64,000 nucleotides of DNA from UBA5486 sp036744795 (GCA_036744795.1 DAIOHK010000010.1:7375-71374); one strand, 5' to 3'; shown: positions 41,726-52,369, counted from the first letter of the stretch. Notes: generated from the sequence alone by a model not told the origin. Numbers and translations are program-made.

Positions 41726-42667
41726 ATGAAGAACAACATCGGGGCATATAGTATGCCGTCTCTTAAAAGTAAGGAGAAAAAAAAGCGGGACTGGAACAGA
41801 ATCATTTTCCAAGTAATCTTGCTTTTGCCTGCCATGGCATTTCTTATAATATTTATGTATTATCCCATTGAAGAGACCTTTCGTCTTTCTTTAATGCGTG
41901 CTACTGGTCTTGGTGACACAGTTTTTATTGGGTTAAAAAATTACACCAGGTTATTTGCTAGCGAAGAGTTTCGTGCTGGCCTTGTTCATGTTTTTGCGTG
42001 GGCTTTTTGGAGTGTGTTACTCCAGATCCCTCTAGCCTTTTTCATTGCTTTTTCCGTAACTGCTTATCGAAATAAGATTACAAAACCGCTGCGTGCTGTA
42101 TATTATTTAGCTAGTGTTATGCCATCGGCGATCACTGCCATGTTAGGCCGGTTTGTTTTTGCACCTAGATATGGTGTAATTTCTACTGTTGCATCCAAGC
42201 TGAACTGGAAATGGCTTGGTAGTATCGATTTTCTTGGTGACCCAAATCTTGCGTTCTGGTCTCTGTTTGTTGTTGCGACTTGGGCTTATACAGGTTTTAA
42301 TATTGTTTATTTAATGGCCAATATTGAACAGATACCGATGGAAATCCGTGAAGCTGCCCAGTTAGATGGGGCTAACCGTTGGCAATATGCTTGGCAAATT
42401 GTATTGCCAATGATTACGTATCCACTCCTGATCATTGCCGTCATGAGCATTGTTGGTAGTTTAAAACTCTTTGATTTACCATACTTACTTACTAGCGGTG
42501 GACCGGGCTATGCTACAACAACATTGGTAATTACCCTTTATAAACAAGGGTTTGTTAATTGGCAGTATGGCAGAGCGGCTGCTATTGGAGTAATTATTTT
42601 CCTACTTTCGCTGTTCTTCGCTGTTGCTCTATTCTCAATGCAAAGAAAGGATGGTGACGTAGGATGA
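41726..42667 (+). CDS. Sugar ABC transporter permease (MalF type)
   Basis: 313 aa, six transmembrane segments and EAA loop IREAAQLDGANRWQYAWQIV (about residues 210-229). A basic cytoplasmic N-terminus (KSKEKKKRDWNR) precedes the first helix. GGAGGTGGCTGGGT precedes the ATG. It overlaps the next gene by ATGA coupling. Confidence 0.93.
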   Translation: MKNNIGAYSMPSLKSKEKKKRDWNRIIFQVILLLPAMAFLIIFMYYPIEETFRLSLMRATGLGDTVFIGLKNYTRLFASEEFRAGLVHVFAWAFWSVLLQIPLAFFIAFSVTAYRNKITKPLRAVYYLASVMPSAITAMLGRFVFAPRYGVISTVASKLNWKWLGSIDFLGDPNLAFWSLFVVATWAYTGFNIVYLMANIEQIPMEIREAAQLDGANRWQYAWQIVLPMITYPLLIIAVMSIVGSLKLFDLPYLLTSGGPGYATTTLVITLYKQGFVNWQYGRAAAIGVIIFLLSLFFAVALFSMQRKDGDVG

Positions 42668-43539
42668 ACGATATATCAATGATTACAGAAAGAAGAATGA
42701 AAACTTCCAATTTTCGTTCCAAGTTTCCGGCAATAATTATCACGATTATTCTGCTCTTGTTGGCTTTGGCAGTAGTTTTACCGCTTCTTTTGCCCTGGTT
42801 TTTTGTCTTCAAAACTCGTTTAGAATTTGCTTATCATCCATGGAGCTTACCTACTCAGATACGATGGGATAATTTCCGAGAAGCCTGGGTAGCTATACAG
42901 ATTGGGCAGGGGTTACTTAATACCTTGTATGTTTGTTTGGGTGCGATCATCTGCACAGTACCATCGGCAGCAATGGCTGGTTATATCTTTGCCCGTTACC
43001 GGAGCAAAGTGACAGAGATATTGTTCTATATAGTAATGGCTGGTTACTTTGTGCCAGTACAGATGTGTTTAATTCCGTTATACCAATTAGGTGCTCAACT
43101 TGGCATAACTAATACGCTACCCGGACTTTTTCTGCCAATGACTGCTTTTGGCATCCCATTTTGGACAATAATTTACCGTTCTTTTTTCCGTGGACTCCCT
43201 GGTGAACTGGCAGAAGCGGCGAGAATTGATGGTGCGGGGCATACAGGTATATTTATCCGGATTATGCTCCCATTGGCAAAACCTGCCTCTGTTCTGGCAA
43301 CCCTTCTTGTCTTTATGGGAGCTTGGAGTGATTATTTACTAAGTCTGATTATGCTTAATGACCAAAGACTCTTTACTATGCAATTACGAATAGCACAGTT
43401 TCTTAATCAGTATGGTACGGATCATATGCCAAGATATGCAGCTGCCGCAGTAATTGCCGCGGCGCCTACGATTCTTTTGTACCTATTTGGACATCGTTGG
43501 ATTATTGAGGGTACTTTAGCTGGAGCATTAAAAGGATAA
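42664..43539 (+). CDS. Sugar ABC transporter permease (MalG type)
   Basis: 291 aa, six transmembrane segments, EAA loop LAEAARIDGAGHTGIFIRIM near residues 183-202 and the C-terminal IIEGTLAGALKG common in this subfamily. Translationally coupled to the preceding permease. A short hairpin terminator follows. Confidence 0.93.
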   Translation: MNDISMITERRMKTSNFRSKFPAIIITIILLLLALAVVLPLLLPWFFVFKTRLEFAYHPWSLPTQIRWDNFREAWVAIQIGQGLLNTLYVCLGAIICTVPSAAMAGYIFARYRSKVTEILFYIVMAGYFVPVQMCLIPLYQLGAQLGITNTLPGLFLPMTAFGIPFWTIIYRSFFRGLPGELAEAARIDGAGHTGIFIRIMLPLAKPASVLATLLVFMGAWSDYLLSLIMLNDQRLFTMQLRIAQFLNQYGTDHMPRYAAAAVIAAAPTILLYLFGHRWIIEGTLAGALKG

Positions 43540-43552
43540 CGTAAATGAAGGA

Positions 43553-43576
43553 AAGCTATAGTTAGCTTGTTTTTTG
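43553..43576 (+). terminator. Rho-independent terminator
   Basis: AAGCTA-TAGT-TAGCTT followed by GTTTTTT, 14 bp after the permease stop codon. Confidence 0.7.
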
Positions 43577-43819
43577 GCTATTTTTTGGGCGTTCTTTAGC
43601 AATTTGTAATTTAGAAGTTTATTTTGTAAAAGTGTTTTGCCCCTTCTTTTTTTGTTATAAATTGTATTGACTCATGTGTAATTTCTCCAAATGTTTTTGT
43701 TTATACACTATAACATTTGGTAGAGGTTTTATCATGAGTCATCTTTATTTTCTTGGCTTTTTACTATACGCTTTTCATCGTAGAATTTGGGCTTTTGTAA
43801 TACAATTAGTATACTGGTC

Positions 43820-43999
43820 TATGGTTATCTTTCACCGGGGATTACTGCGGTTAATCAACCTATTGATGAATTAGGAAAAGAGGTTGCAAACCAACTGTTT
43901 TTATTAATGGATGGTAAATTTCCTAAGGAGAAAGGGGCTATTTTCCCTACAAAGATTATTGTTCGTGAATCATGTAAAGCACCTAAAAAATCAGATTAA
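43820..43999 (+). pseudogene. C-terminal remnant of a LacI-family regulator
   Basis: The frame reads LSPGITAVNQPIDELGKEVA, NQLFLLMDGKFPKEKG, IFPTKIIVRES. This is the closing part of LacI-type regulators (SPPLTTVxQPxxxMGxxA...LPxxLIVRES). No helix-turn-helix or core is present upstream. It lies directly after the second sugar operon and was probably its regulator. Confidence 0.75.
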
Positions 44000-44018
44000 T
44001 GATTTCCATAATATTACT

Positions 44019-44042
44019 GAGGCGACTAGCCTCTTTTTTTTG
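44019..44042 (+). terminator. Rho-independent terminator
   Basis: GAGGC-GACTA-GCCTC followed by eight T. It follows the LacI relic and marks the end of the former gene. Confidence 0.8.
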
Positions 44043-44153
44043 TAATAAACGAGTATTTACATGATACTGGGAGGAAATTGCAAAATATTACCGAATTTAA
44101 ACTATAAAGGGATTTGTGTGATTACCTTGGAGTAATAGATGAATTTCATAGAA

Positions 44154-44215
44154 TTCGCTCATGCTGGCTACGGCCCGCTCACATGAAATGAGGAAAATTA
44201 ACCTCCGCCGGGTCA
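44154..44215 (+). repeat. Copy of dispersed palindromic repeat family 2
   Basis: TTCGCTCATGCTGGCTACGG, CCCGCTCACATGAAATGAGG and CCGCCGGGTCA match the copies at 52465 and 58841 in order. Confidence 0.75.
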
Positions 44216-44314
44216 GAAGTTGTTTCTTGGTTCACGTGAATTTCTTCAAGCATTCTAGGGTCTAGTAGTGCGATTATTTCATATAGAGAATAAATGATAA
44301 TGGGGGTAATTGTT

Positions 44315-47300
44315 ATGGAAAACAAAAAACCCGTCATTCTGAAGACTACCGTCAAAAAAGCTGGTAATAAAGGATTACTAATAGGGCTGGTTGCAGGAGG
44401 GTTATTACTTGTTTTAGTATTTGTATCTTTACTTGGAACTACGAAAAGCGGGAAATTATTAAGATTAGTTGAAATGAAGCCCTCTGAAGAAATAAGCCGC
44501 CATACTAATCTAACCTTTGTTTTTTCAAGAGATGTAGTAAACGAAAAAGAAGTGGGTATTACTTTATCTGAGCCATTAATAAAATTTACTCCTTCAGTTC
44601 CTGGAAAGTTCCGTTGGGTAACCCGGAGGGAACTTCGATTTTTACCGGAGGTTCCTTTTCTTCCTTCCACTACATATAAAGCAGAGATCAGTCCTGGGCT
44701 GGGAGCCACAGATGAGCAATATATCTCCGGAAAAAGAACAGTGGAATTTTCTACCGTCCGTTTTCGGGTTGAGGGTACTAATGTTAGTTTTATTACACCG
44801 GAAGATGGTAAAGGTGTAATATTGCAAGCCAGACTAAGATTTAACTACCCTGTTTCACCTGTTGAATTAGAAAAATCATTGAAACTTCGTTTGGCAAGTA
44901 CTAATAAAGATCTGAGATTTACTTTGGATACAGAAGAAAACAGTCTGTATATTACAGTAACAACTGAACCAATTGAGCTTACCAGTAAAGAACAGGAGGT
45001 TCTTATTCTTATTCCCAAGGGTTTTTCTTGTGTTAATGGGGAGAAGGGTTTGGCCAAAGAGTATAAATACCAAACCTTGGTGGGAGCAAAAAAACCGTTA
45101 AAAATATTGAAAGTTACCTTACAAGGGGAAAACTTAAAATATTGGATTGCTGTTCAGTGTTCAGAGCAAGTAGATGCCGAAACTGTGGACAGCTTTATTG
45201 AAATTAAACCCCAGGTTGATTTCAGTACAGAGGTTGAAAAAGAGTATATTTTGATAAAAAGTAATCAGTTTAAAGCAGGAGAAAATTACAATCTCCGTTT
45301 AAACTCCGGTTTACCATCAGTTAATGGTTTACCACTAGACAAGGATTTTGCAGCAATGATTTCGCTGAAAGATATGGAACCGGGGTTGAATTTTAATTCT
45401 TCCGGGCGGTATCTGAATAGTAAGGGATACCTTAATTTGGGTTTGGAGACCGTGAATGTTGAGCGGGTTAATCTTGAAATTAGCAGGATTTATGCTAATA
45501 ATATTATCGCTTTTTTAAATCACTTGGATTATTATCGGCAAGATTACTGTTATAATAGTCAAATCCCTTATTTTGGGGAAATTCTTAAGTCTGAAAATAT
45601 TGAGATTAATGGTTTAAAAAATGAAGTGGTAACCACCCCGATTAGTTTAAGCCAATACTTTACCAATGATTTTAAAGGAATATTCCAGGTTGCTGCCTAT
45701 AATGATGACCGGCGATGGATGAATGATAAAAAGTATATTATCATTACTGACCTGGGTATTGTAGGGAAAATGGGTAAGAATGATCTCATGGTCTGGGTAA
45801 ATTCCCTGGAGTCGCTTACGCCAAAAGAAAAAGCAAAGATTAGTTTAATCAGTAAAAACAATCAGATTTTGGCAGTAGGAGAGACCAATACCCAAGGGAT
45901 AGTTAAATTTACGGGGTTGAAAAAGCAGATAAAGGATTCCGAACCACTAATTATTCTAGCGGAGGATGGAGATGATTTCTCCTTTGTTCAGCTAAAAGAG
46001 GGTCGTATTTCTACTACTGATTTTGATGTGCGGGGCCGGGAAAATCTGAATGAGGGGTATGAGGCCTTTGCTTATTTGGATCGAGATATCTTTCGTCCGG
46101 GGGATGAAGGTAATCTGGTAACCATAATTAGGGGACCAGGTGCTGCTTTGCCACCTGAATTCCCGGTAAAACTGGAGATTAGGCAACCGGATGGGCAGAT
46201 TTTCCGGGAATTGGTCAGTAATACCTATGATCGGGGTGCCTGCGAATTTAAATTGGAGATCCCGGATTACGCCCAGACTGGAGGGTATCGTGGGAGTGCC
46301 CTGGTAGGTGGAGAAGCAATTGGTAATTTCTCCTTTAAGGTGGAGGAGTTTATGCCTGACCGGATCAAGGTCACTACCACCACCGACCGGGAAGAGTATA
46401 AAGCCGGCGATTTATGCCAGATTCAGGTAGAGGGAGTAAACCTCTTTGGTCCCCCAGCAGCCGGAAGGGGAACAGAGTTAAGTCTTCGTTTAGAACCAGC
46501 GGAATTTACAGTTCCGGCTTACCAGTCCTATACTTTTGGCGATCGGGATAGAAGTTTTATTGCAAAAACTGAAGACTTGGGCGATAGCAAATTGGATGCT
46601 AATGGCCAGGCAGTCTTTAGCTATAGATTCCCTGACAAGATGATGCCCCCTGCTAAGATTAATGCCATCATTCAAGCCACAGTGATTGAAGATGGCGGCC
46701 GCGCGGTCAGCAATTATACGGCAGTGGATTTACATCCTTACGATAATTATATTGGGGTTAAACCCCTGGCTGAATACTATACTGAAATCGGGAAACCATT
46801 TTCCTTAAAATATATTGCGGTAGATCCTAAGGGAAATCCGGTTAGCAATCCAGAATTAAATGCCGAGGTTTACCGGATTACATGGAATTCAATCTATCGG
46901 CGAGATTCCAGCGGCCGGTATCGTTATGTATCTGAAGAAGAACGGCGGAAGATTTATACAGAAAAACTTAGTCAGGAACCCGGTGAACAGACTTTTTCCT
47001 ACACTCCTAAGGATTATGGCCGCTATCAGATTGTGATTTCTGATCCCAATACTAATGCTCAAGCCTCCTTATTCTTTTATGCTAGCGGTTGGGGCTACTC
47101 GCCGTGGGCGATGGATGATCCTGATAAGATCGAATTAGATCTGGAGAAAGACCTGTATAAAGTAGGTGATAAAGCACAACTCCAGATTAAGGCACCATTT
47201 GCTGGCAAGGCCCTGATTACTGTAGAACGCGAGCGAGTCTATGACTATTGGATTGTTGATTTTAAAGAGAATACCGGGGTAGTCTCGATCCCTATCAAAG

Positions 47301-49750
47301 AAGAATATAAACCTAATGCATATCTGTCGGTCCATATGATCCGCTCAATTGAGTCGGTGGAGAAACACGCACCTGCTCGAGCTTTTGGAACAATCCCCCT
47401 GATGATTGATTGTAGTAATGCAAAATTAGGAATCAAACTGGCAACTGCCGATGAGATACGGCCAAATCAGGAGATCGAAGTAAAAGTAAATGTAAATAAT
47501 TTAGGAAATAGTACTTATCTTACACTTGCTGCAGTAGATGAAGGGATCTGCCAGTTAACAGATTATTCTGTCCCGGATCCTACGGTTTTCTTTTATGGAA
47601 AACGGAGTTTGAGTATTAGTAGCTATGATCTTTATGGTCTGCTTCTTCCGGAAGTGGAAGGGATGCAATCAGAAAGCTCCCCTGGTGGAGATGCCGATGT
47701 GTTGGACCGTGTGAGAAAACAAAATCTTAATCCTGTTTCCCTTCGCCGTGTAAAGCCAGTATCTTTATGGTCAGGAATAGTTTCCCCGGATAAGAATGGT
47801 GATGCTGTTATTAAACTGAAAATTCCACAGTTTAACGGGACTCTTCGTTTGATGGCTGTGGCTTTTGATGCTCACCGCTTTGGTGCAGCGGAGAAAAAAG
47901 TTATAGTCCGGGATCCGGTGGTACTCACCCCAACCTTCCCGCGGTTTGTAGCACCTAATGATCAGTTTACGGTCCCGGTTTCAATTTTTAATGGAACAGG
48001 GAAAGCCGGTGAGTTTAAACTGCAATTAACTTCGGAAGGACCGGTTACAATAAAAAATGCACCGCAGGTTAAAATTACCCTTGCTGATCAAGAAGAAAAG
48101 TCAGTCAACTTTGAGCTGATGGTCGGTGAGGGGATGGGAAAACTTCGTTTCCAATTAGAAGTAGAAGGGAATGGAGCAACCTGTAAAATGGAAGAGGAAC
48201 TATCACTAAGACCGCCGGTACCTTTGACCCATGATATTAAATCAGGTTCAATCTTACAGAAAAAACCATTAACTTTTAAACTGGATGACCAATGGATTCC
48301 AGGAACAGCCGATTATACACTGGCGCTTTCACCCTTTCCAACTGTGCAGTTTGCCAGAGGATTAGACTATCTTTTGACCTATCCTTACGGATGTGTGGAA
48401 CAGACTACTTCCAAGCTATTTCCTTTGTTATACTTAGACCAACTGCTTAGTGCGGTGGAAAAGGGAACTTTTGAGGGGAATGCCGATTATTATATAACCG
48501 AAGGTATTGAAAAAATAGAGGCTATGCAACTCAGAGACGGCTCTTTTGCTTACTGGCCTGGTGGTAATTATAGTAATGAATGGAGTTCGGTATATACCGC
48601 ACATTTTCTGGTTGAGGCAAGAAAAGCCGGGTATGTCATTTCGGACCGGGTATATAACCGGATGATCTCATACCTGAAAAAAATTGCCCGGGGTAGTGAA
48701 AGCAATATTTATCGCTTACAATCCAAGATCTATGCTTTATATGTTTTAAGTCTTAATGGTACTCCTGACTTGTCGACAATGGCTTATTGGCGGAGGTACG
48801 CCCCGGATAATATTACTTCTTATACTAGAGCATTATTGGCAGCAGCTTATTTCTATACTGGGGACCGGATCGCGGCCCGAGGAATACTTCCGGAATCCTT
48901 TGCCGTAACTGTTTTTCCAAGGGAAACCGGGGGGAACTTCAACTCTACTCTTCGTTCTGATGCAATTATCCTTAGTGTGCTGGCCGATGTAGATCCTCAG
49001 AACCCCAGCGTTTATAAGCTGGTAAACAGAATAACTCAAGCTACAAAAGATGGACATTGGGGAACAACGCAGGAGAATGCCTTTGCCCTAATGGCGCTAG
49101 GAAAGATTCTGAAAGAAAAGGATGATGGGGAGTATCAAGGAGAGGTTTACTTTGACAAAGAAAAGATTGCTGATTTTGATAGTACTGAGAATTTTGTCTT
49201 AAATGACTCGCGCTTGGCCGAAGGGAAGGTTACAATAAAACTTGTCGGGGATGGGGAGTGCTACTATTACTTGAAATCCAGTGGTCTGTCAAAACGGCGG
49301 GATCTTCCTGAATATAATAATGGGGTTCAAGTAACCAGAGAGTACCTTGATCGCCATGGGAACCCTTTAAATCTTAACCAGATTCAACAGGGAGATTTAA
49401 TTGTAGCCCGGATTACGATCAAACCTTCACAAAAGGATTTGAGTAATCTTGGTATTGTGGATCTGCTCCCGGCTGGATTGGAAATTGAAAATCCACGTTT
49501 AGAGAGTAGAGCAAGTATTCCTTGGCTGACAGAAAAATCGGTTGGACCCGATTATATGGATATTAGAGATGATCGCCTCATCTTGTTTGTTAGTTTGAAT
49601 GAGGTGAAGACCTATCAGTTCTATTATGCCTTACGGGCTGTGACCTGTGGTCAGTTTATCCTCCCGTCAATCAAAGCAGAATGTATGTATTCCCCGGAGA
49701 TCTCCAGCTTCAGTTCTAGTGGTGTGATTCAAGTGGTACGGGGAGAATAG
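44315..49750 (+). CDS. Bacterial alpha-2-macroglobulin family protein
   Basis: 1811 aa. An N-terminal membrane anchor (residues 18-42; LLIGLVAGGLLLVLVFVSLL) leads into a series of macroglobulin-like domains, the MG/bait region and the thiol-ester domain. The thioester motif YGCVEQ is intact (Cys1360, Gln1363), so covalent trapping of attacking proteases is possible. There is no lipobox, unlike many proteobacterial homologues which are lipoproteins. The ATG at 44315 follows GGGGGT; an upstream ATG lacks a site. It is followed by a PBP1C gene, the classic partner. It is thought to protect the periplasm after wall damage. Confidence 0.94.
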   Translation: MENKKPVILKTTVKKAGNKGLLIGLVAGGLLLVLVFVSLLGTTKSGKLLRLVEMKPSEEISRHTNLTFVFSRDVVNEKEVGITLSEPLIKFTPSVPGKFRWVTRRELRFLPEVPFLPSTTYKAEISPGLGATDEQYISGKRTVEFSTVRFRVEGTNVSFITPEDGKGVILQARLRFNYPVSPVELEKSLKLRLASTNKDLRFTLDTEENSLYITVTTEPIELTSKEQEVLILIPKGFSCVNGEKGLAKEYKYQTLVGAKKPLKILKVTLQGENLKYWIAVQCSEQVDAETVDSFIEIKPQVDFSTEVEKEYILIKSNQFKAGENYNLRLNSGLPSVNGLPLDKDFAAMISLKDMEPGLNFNSSGRYLNSKGYLNLGLETVNVERVNLEISRIYANNIIAFLNHLDYYRQDYCYNSQIPYFGEILKSENIEINGLKNEVVTTPISLSQYFTNDFKGIFQVAAYNDDRRWMNDKKYIIITDLGIVGKMGKNDLMVWVNSLESLTPKEKAKISLISKNNQILAVGETNTQGIVKFTGLKKQIKDSEPLIILAEDGDDFSFVQLKEGRISTTDFDVRGRENLNEGYEAFAYLDRDIFRPGDEGNLVTIIRGPGAALPPEFPVKLEIRQPDGQIFRELVSNTYDRGACEFKLEIPDYAQTGGYRGSALVGGEAIGNFSFKVEEFMPDRIKVTTTTDREEYKAGDLCQIQVEGVNLFGPPAAGRGTELSLRLEPAEFTVPAYQSYTFGDRDRSFIAKTEDLGDSKLDANGQAVFSYRFPDKMMPPAKINAIIQATVIEDGGRAVSNYTAVDLHPYDNYIGVKPLAEYYTEIGKPFSLKYIAVDPKGNPVSNPELNAEVYRITWNSIYRRDSSGRYRYVSEEERRKIYTEKLSQEPGEQTFSYTPKDYGRYQIVISDPNTNAQASLFFYASGWGYSPWAMDDPDKIELDLEKDLYKVGDKAQLQIKAPFAGKALITVERERVYDYWIVDFKENTGVVSIPIKEEYKPNAYLSVHMIRSIESVEKHAPARAFGTIPLMIDCSNAKLGIKLATADEIRPNQEIEVKVNVNNLGNSTYLTLAAVDEGICQLTDYSVPDPTVFFYGKRSLSISSYDLYGLLLPEVEGMQSESSPGGDADVLDRVRKQNLNPVSLRRVKPVSLWSGIVSPDKNGDAVIKLKIPQFNGTLRLMAVAFDAHRFGAAEKKVIVRDPVVLTPTFPRFVAPNDQFTVPVSIFNGTGKAGEFKLQLTSEGPVTIKNAPQVKITLADQEEKSVNFELMVGEGMGKLRFQLEVEGNGATCKMEEELSLRPPVPLTHDIKSGSILQKKPLTFKLDDQWIPGTADYTLALSPFPTVQFARGLDYLLTYPYGCVEQTTSKLFPLLYLDQLLSAVEKGTFEGNADYYITEGIEKIEAMQLRDGSFAYWPGGNYSNEWSSVYTAHFLVEARKAGYVISDRVYNRMISYLKKIARGSESNIYRLQSKIYALYVLSLNGTPDLSTMAYWRRYAPDNITSYTRALLAAAYFYTGDRIAARGILPESFAVTVFPRETGGNFNSTLRSDAIILSVLADVDPQNPSVYKLVNRITQATKDGHWGTTQENAFALMALGKILKEKDDGEYQGEVYFDKEKIADFDSTENFVLNDSRLAEGKVTIKLVGDGECYYYLKSSGLSKRRDLPEYNNGVQVTREYLDRHGNPLNLNQIQQGDLIVARITIKPSQKDLSNLGIVDLLPAGLEIENPRLESRASIPWLTEKSVGPDYMDIRDDRLILFVSLNEVKTYQFYYALRAVTCGQFILPSIKAECMYSPEISSFSSSGVIQVVRGE

Positions 49751-49988
49751 ATGCTGGGGAATTAGCAAATAGCAGAGAAGATAAAAGTAATAAGATATAG
49801 GGGAGAGAAAAGCTGAATATCAATCATCTTTAAACCAATTAATTAGAAGTCAAATAATACGATATTTATATCAGGTTCCGCTCCTAGTTATTCGTATTGA
49901 AATTTTATAATACATTCATGAATCTGTTTAGAGACAACCAGTGACGAGGGACAGGCCGCGGGATGAATTTTAGTAATAGGTGATTACT

Positions 49989-52352
49989 ATGGAATTTCCA
50001 AGGTTAAATAAAACCAGAGATTTGTTGCGAAGACGATTAGGACAGGTGAATCCCCGCATTAAGCGGTGCGTAGGAGTTTCCCTGTCTTTACTGATCATTT
50101 TTGAATTGGCTATTTACCTTATTCCACTACCATGGAAAGCCATCCATCGGTCTTCCTCTACTTTGGTCTTTGACCGGAATGCTAAAATTCTAAGAGCTTT
50201 TACTTCAGATGATGATATGTGGCGGATCCGGACTTCATTGGAACAGGTATCTCCAATTCTCCGGAGATACCTTGTTTTTTATGAAGATCGTTGGTTCTAT
50301 TACCATCCAGGGTTTAATCCGGTGGCTTTGACCAGAGCACTTGTTCAGAATCTAAGATCAGGTAAGATTATCTCTGGTGGTTCAACTCTGACCATGCAGA
50401 TTGCCCGGATGATTGAGCCTAAGAAGAGGACCATATATAATAAATTAATTGAGATCTTCCGCTCCCTCCAATTAGAACATCGGTTTAGTAAAGATGAATT
50501 ATTGGAGATCTATTTTAATATTGCACCCTACGGTGGTAATATTGAAGGGGTGGCGGCTGCTTCTTGGCTTTATTTTGGGAAAGAACCTTCCCAATTAAGT
50601 CCGGGGGAGGCAGCATTACTTGCGGCAATTCCTAATTCACCTTCTCAGTTACGTCCAGATCTTTATCCTGATCAAGCCCAGAAGGCCAGGGATAAAGTAT
50701 TGAAACGTCTTGTTGATCATAAAATAATTAGCACCCGGGATTATCAGGAGGCGCTGGCCGAAGAGGTGCCTACCGCCCGTCGGGTATGGCCCTTTCTGGC
50801 TCCACATTTTTGTTTGGATATAAACAGACGGTACCCGGAAGAATCAAGAATCTATACTACGATTGATCTTAATTTACAGGTTTATCTTGAGGAACTGCTT
50901 GCTGTAGAGATCAAAGAATTAAAAAGCGAAGGAATAACTAATGCTGCAGCTGTGGTCCTTGATAATTATTTGCATCAAATATTAGCGGCGGTTGGATCTG
51001 CTGAGTTCTTTAATGAGCAGGATCAGGGTCAAGTTAATGGTTATCGTGCTCCACGTTCACCGGGATCGACCTTAAAACCTTTTGTTTATGCCTTGGGGAT
51101 GGAGAAGGGACTAATTACTCCGGAACACTATTTAGAAGATGTACCAGTGGTTTTTTCCGGTTACAGCCCGGAGAATTATGATCGGACATATTCCGGGATG
51201 GTGTCAACCCGGGAAGCACTCAAGAGATCGCTGAATGTTCCGGCCGTGGATCTCTTAGCGGATTTAGGTGGAGAGGCACTCCATGAATTATTAAGGAAAG
51301 CCAGCTTTACTACTATTACTCAGGTTAATCACTATGGGCTCCCAATGGTACTGGGTGGTTGTGAGGTTAATCTTTTGGAATTGACTTCTCTTTATTCTGC
51401 TTTAGCCTGTGGAGGCCGGTTATATCCACCTCAAACCAGACTGGAGCAAGGAACAATTCCTCCAGAAAACTTATTTTCTTCTGGTGTAGCTTATCTGATT
51501 ACTGACATCTTAACTGAGGTACACCGTCCTGATCTCCCGGCTTGTTGGGAATTTACTTCATTGCCAAAAGTAGCTTGGAAGACAGGTACCTCTTATGGTC
51601 ATAAAGATGCCTGGAGTATTGGCTATGATCCCCGGTATACCGTAGGGGTATGGGTTGGCAATTTTTCAGGAGCGGGGAAAGCGGGCTTAATTGGTGCCGA
51701 AACGGCTGCCCCACTCCTGTTTGATATTTTTACAGAATTAAATAGCAATGCTATTGTACACTGGTTTCCACAAACCTCGACTGTAGAAATTAGACAGGTC
51801 TGTGCTCTTAGTGGGCAAAAACCTGGCCCCCATTGTCCAACTTTAATTTCGGATTATTATCTAACTGACTGTTCTCCGAATGTGGAATGTACTTTCCATC
51901 AAACCTATTTACTTGATCCGGAAACCGGTTATCGCTTACCACCCCATTACTATTCATCAGCTAAGAAAACCTTAGAGAAAGTCTATCTCCAGTATCCACC
52001 GCGGATTGCTTCCTGGTTGGAGATGAATGGGCAACCAGTAGAGAAGCTCCCTCCTTTATTGCCGGATTGGCAGAAATTAATTCCCGGTAGGGCACCGGTA
52101 GTCCGGTCGCCATCTCCTGATTATATCTATCAAATCCGCTTTGGAGTGCCGCTTGAATATCAGAAAATTTGTTTGGAAGCGGCTGCTGCCAATGATGTCC
52201 ATAAACTTTACTGGTTTATTGATGGTAAACTTTTAGGTACAACAAAACCGGGCGGGCGGTTATTCTACTGCCCAAAGCCAGGTGAGCATCAGGTTATCTG
52301 CCAGGATGATCAGGGAAGAAGCAGTGAGGTGAAGATGATTATTAGAGAATAG
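49989..52352 (+). CDS. pbpC: Penicillin-binding protein 1C
   Basis: 787 aa bifunctional peptidoglycan synthase. One N-terminal helix (about residues 30-48) is followed by the GT51 transglycosylase with Glu99 (FYEDRWFYYHPG) and GGSTLTMQIARM, then the transpeptidase with SxxK at Ser360-Lys363 (SPGSTLKPF), and KTG at Lys531 (KTGTSYGHKDAW), and finally the PBP1C-specific C-terminal domain with cysteines (CALSGQKPGPHCPT). Start 49989 behind TAGGTGA. Paired with alpha-2-macroglobulin as in Gram-negatives. The gap before it (49751-49988) shows no gene. Confidence 0.95.
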   Translation: MEFPRLNKTRDLLRRRLGQVNPRIKRCVGVSLSLLIIFELAIYLIPLPWKAIHRSSSTLVFDRNAKILRAFTSDDDMWRIRTSLEQVSPILRRYLVFYEDRWFYYHPGFNPVALTRALVQNLRSGKIISGGSTLTMQIARMIEPKKRTIYNKLIEIFRSLQLEHRFSKDELLEIYFNIAPYGGNIEGVAAASWLYFGKEPSQLSPGEAALLAAIPNSPSQLRPDLYPDQAQKARDKVLKRLVDHKIISTRDYQEALAEEVPTARRVWPFLAPHFCLDINRRYPEESRIYTTIDLNLQVYLEELLAVEIKELKSEGITNAAAVVLDNYLHQILAAVGSAEFFNEQDQGQVNGYRAPRSPGSTLKPFVYALGMEKGLITPEHYLEDVPVVFSGYSPENYDRTYSGMVSTREALKRSLNVPAVDLLADLGGEALHELLRKASFTTITQVNHYGLPMVLGGCEVNLLELTSLYSALACGGRLYPPQTRLEQGTIPPENLFSSGVAYLITDILTEVHRPDLPACWEFTSLPKVAWKTGTSYGHKDAWSIGYDPRYTVGVWVGNFSGAGKAGLIGAETAAPLLFDIFTELNSNAIVHWFPQTSTVEIRQVCALSGQKPGPHCPTLISDYYLTDCSPNVECTFHQTYLLDPETGYRLPPHYYSSAKKTLEKVYLQYPPRIASWLEMNGQPVEKLPPLLPDWQKLIPGRAPVVRSPSPDYIYQIRFGVPLEYQKICLEAAAANDVHKLYWFIDGKLLGTTKPGGRLFYCPKPGEHQVICQDDQGRSSEVKMIIRE

Positions 52353-52369
52353 TAGTCCTTATTACTATA

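Noticed and set aside
43674..43874. 66-codon ORF after the second sugar operon
   Set aside because: Hydrophobic low-complexity translation without ribosome site; the LacI relic in another frame is the better explanation of the overlapping region.
48833..49057. Minus-strand ORFs inside the alpha-2-macroglobulin gene (also near 44642, 45992, 46490, 47135)
   Set aside because: They lack ribosome sites and recognisable domains and lie opposite a strongly coding frame; they are shadows.
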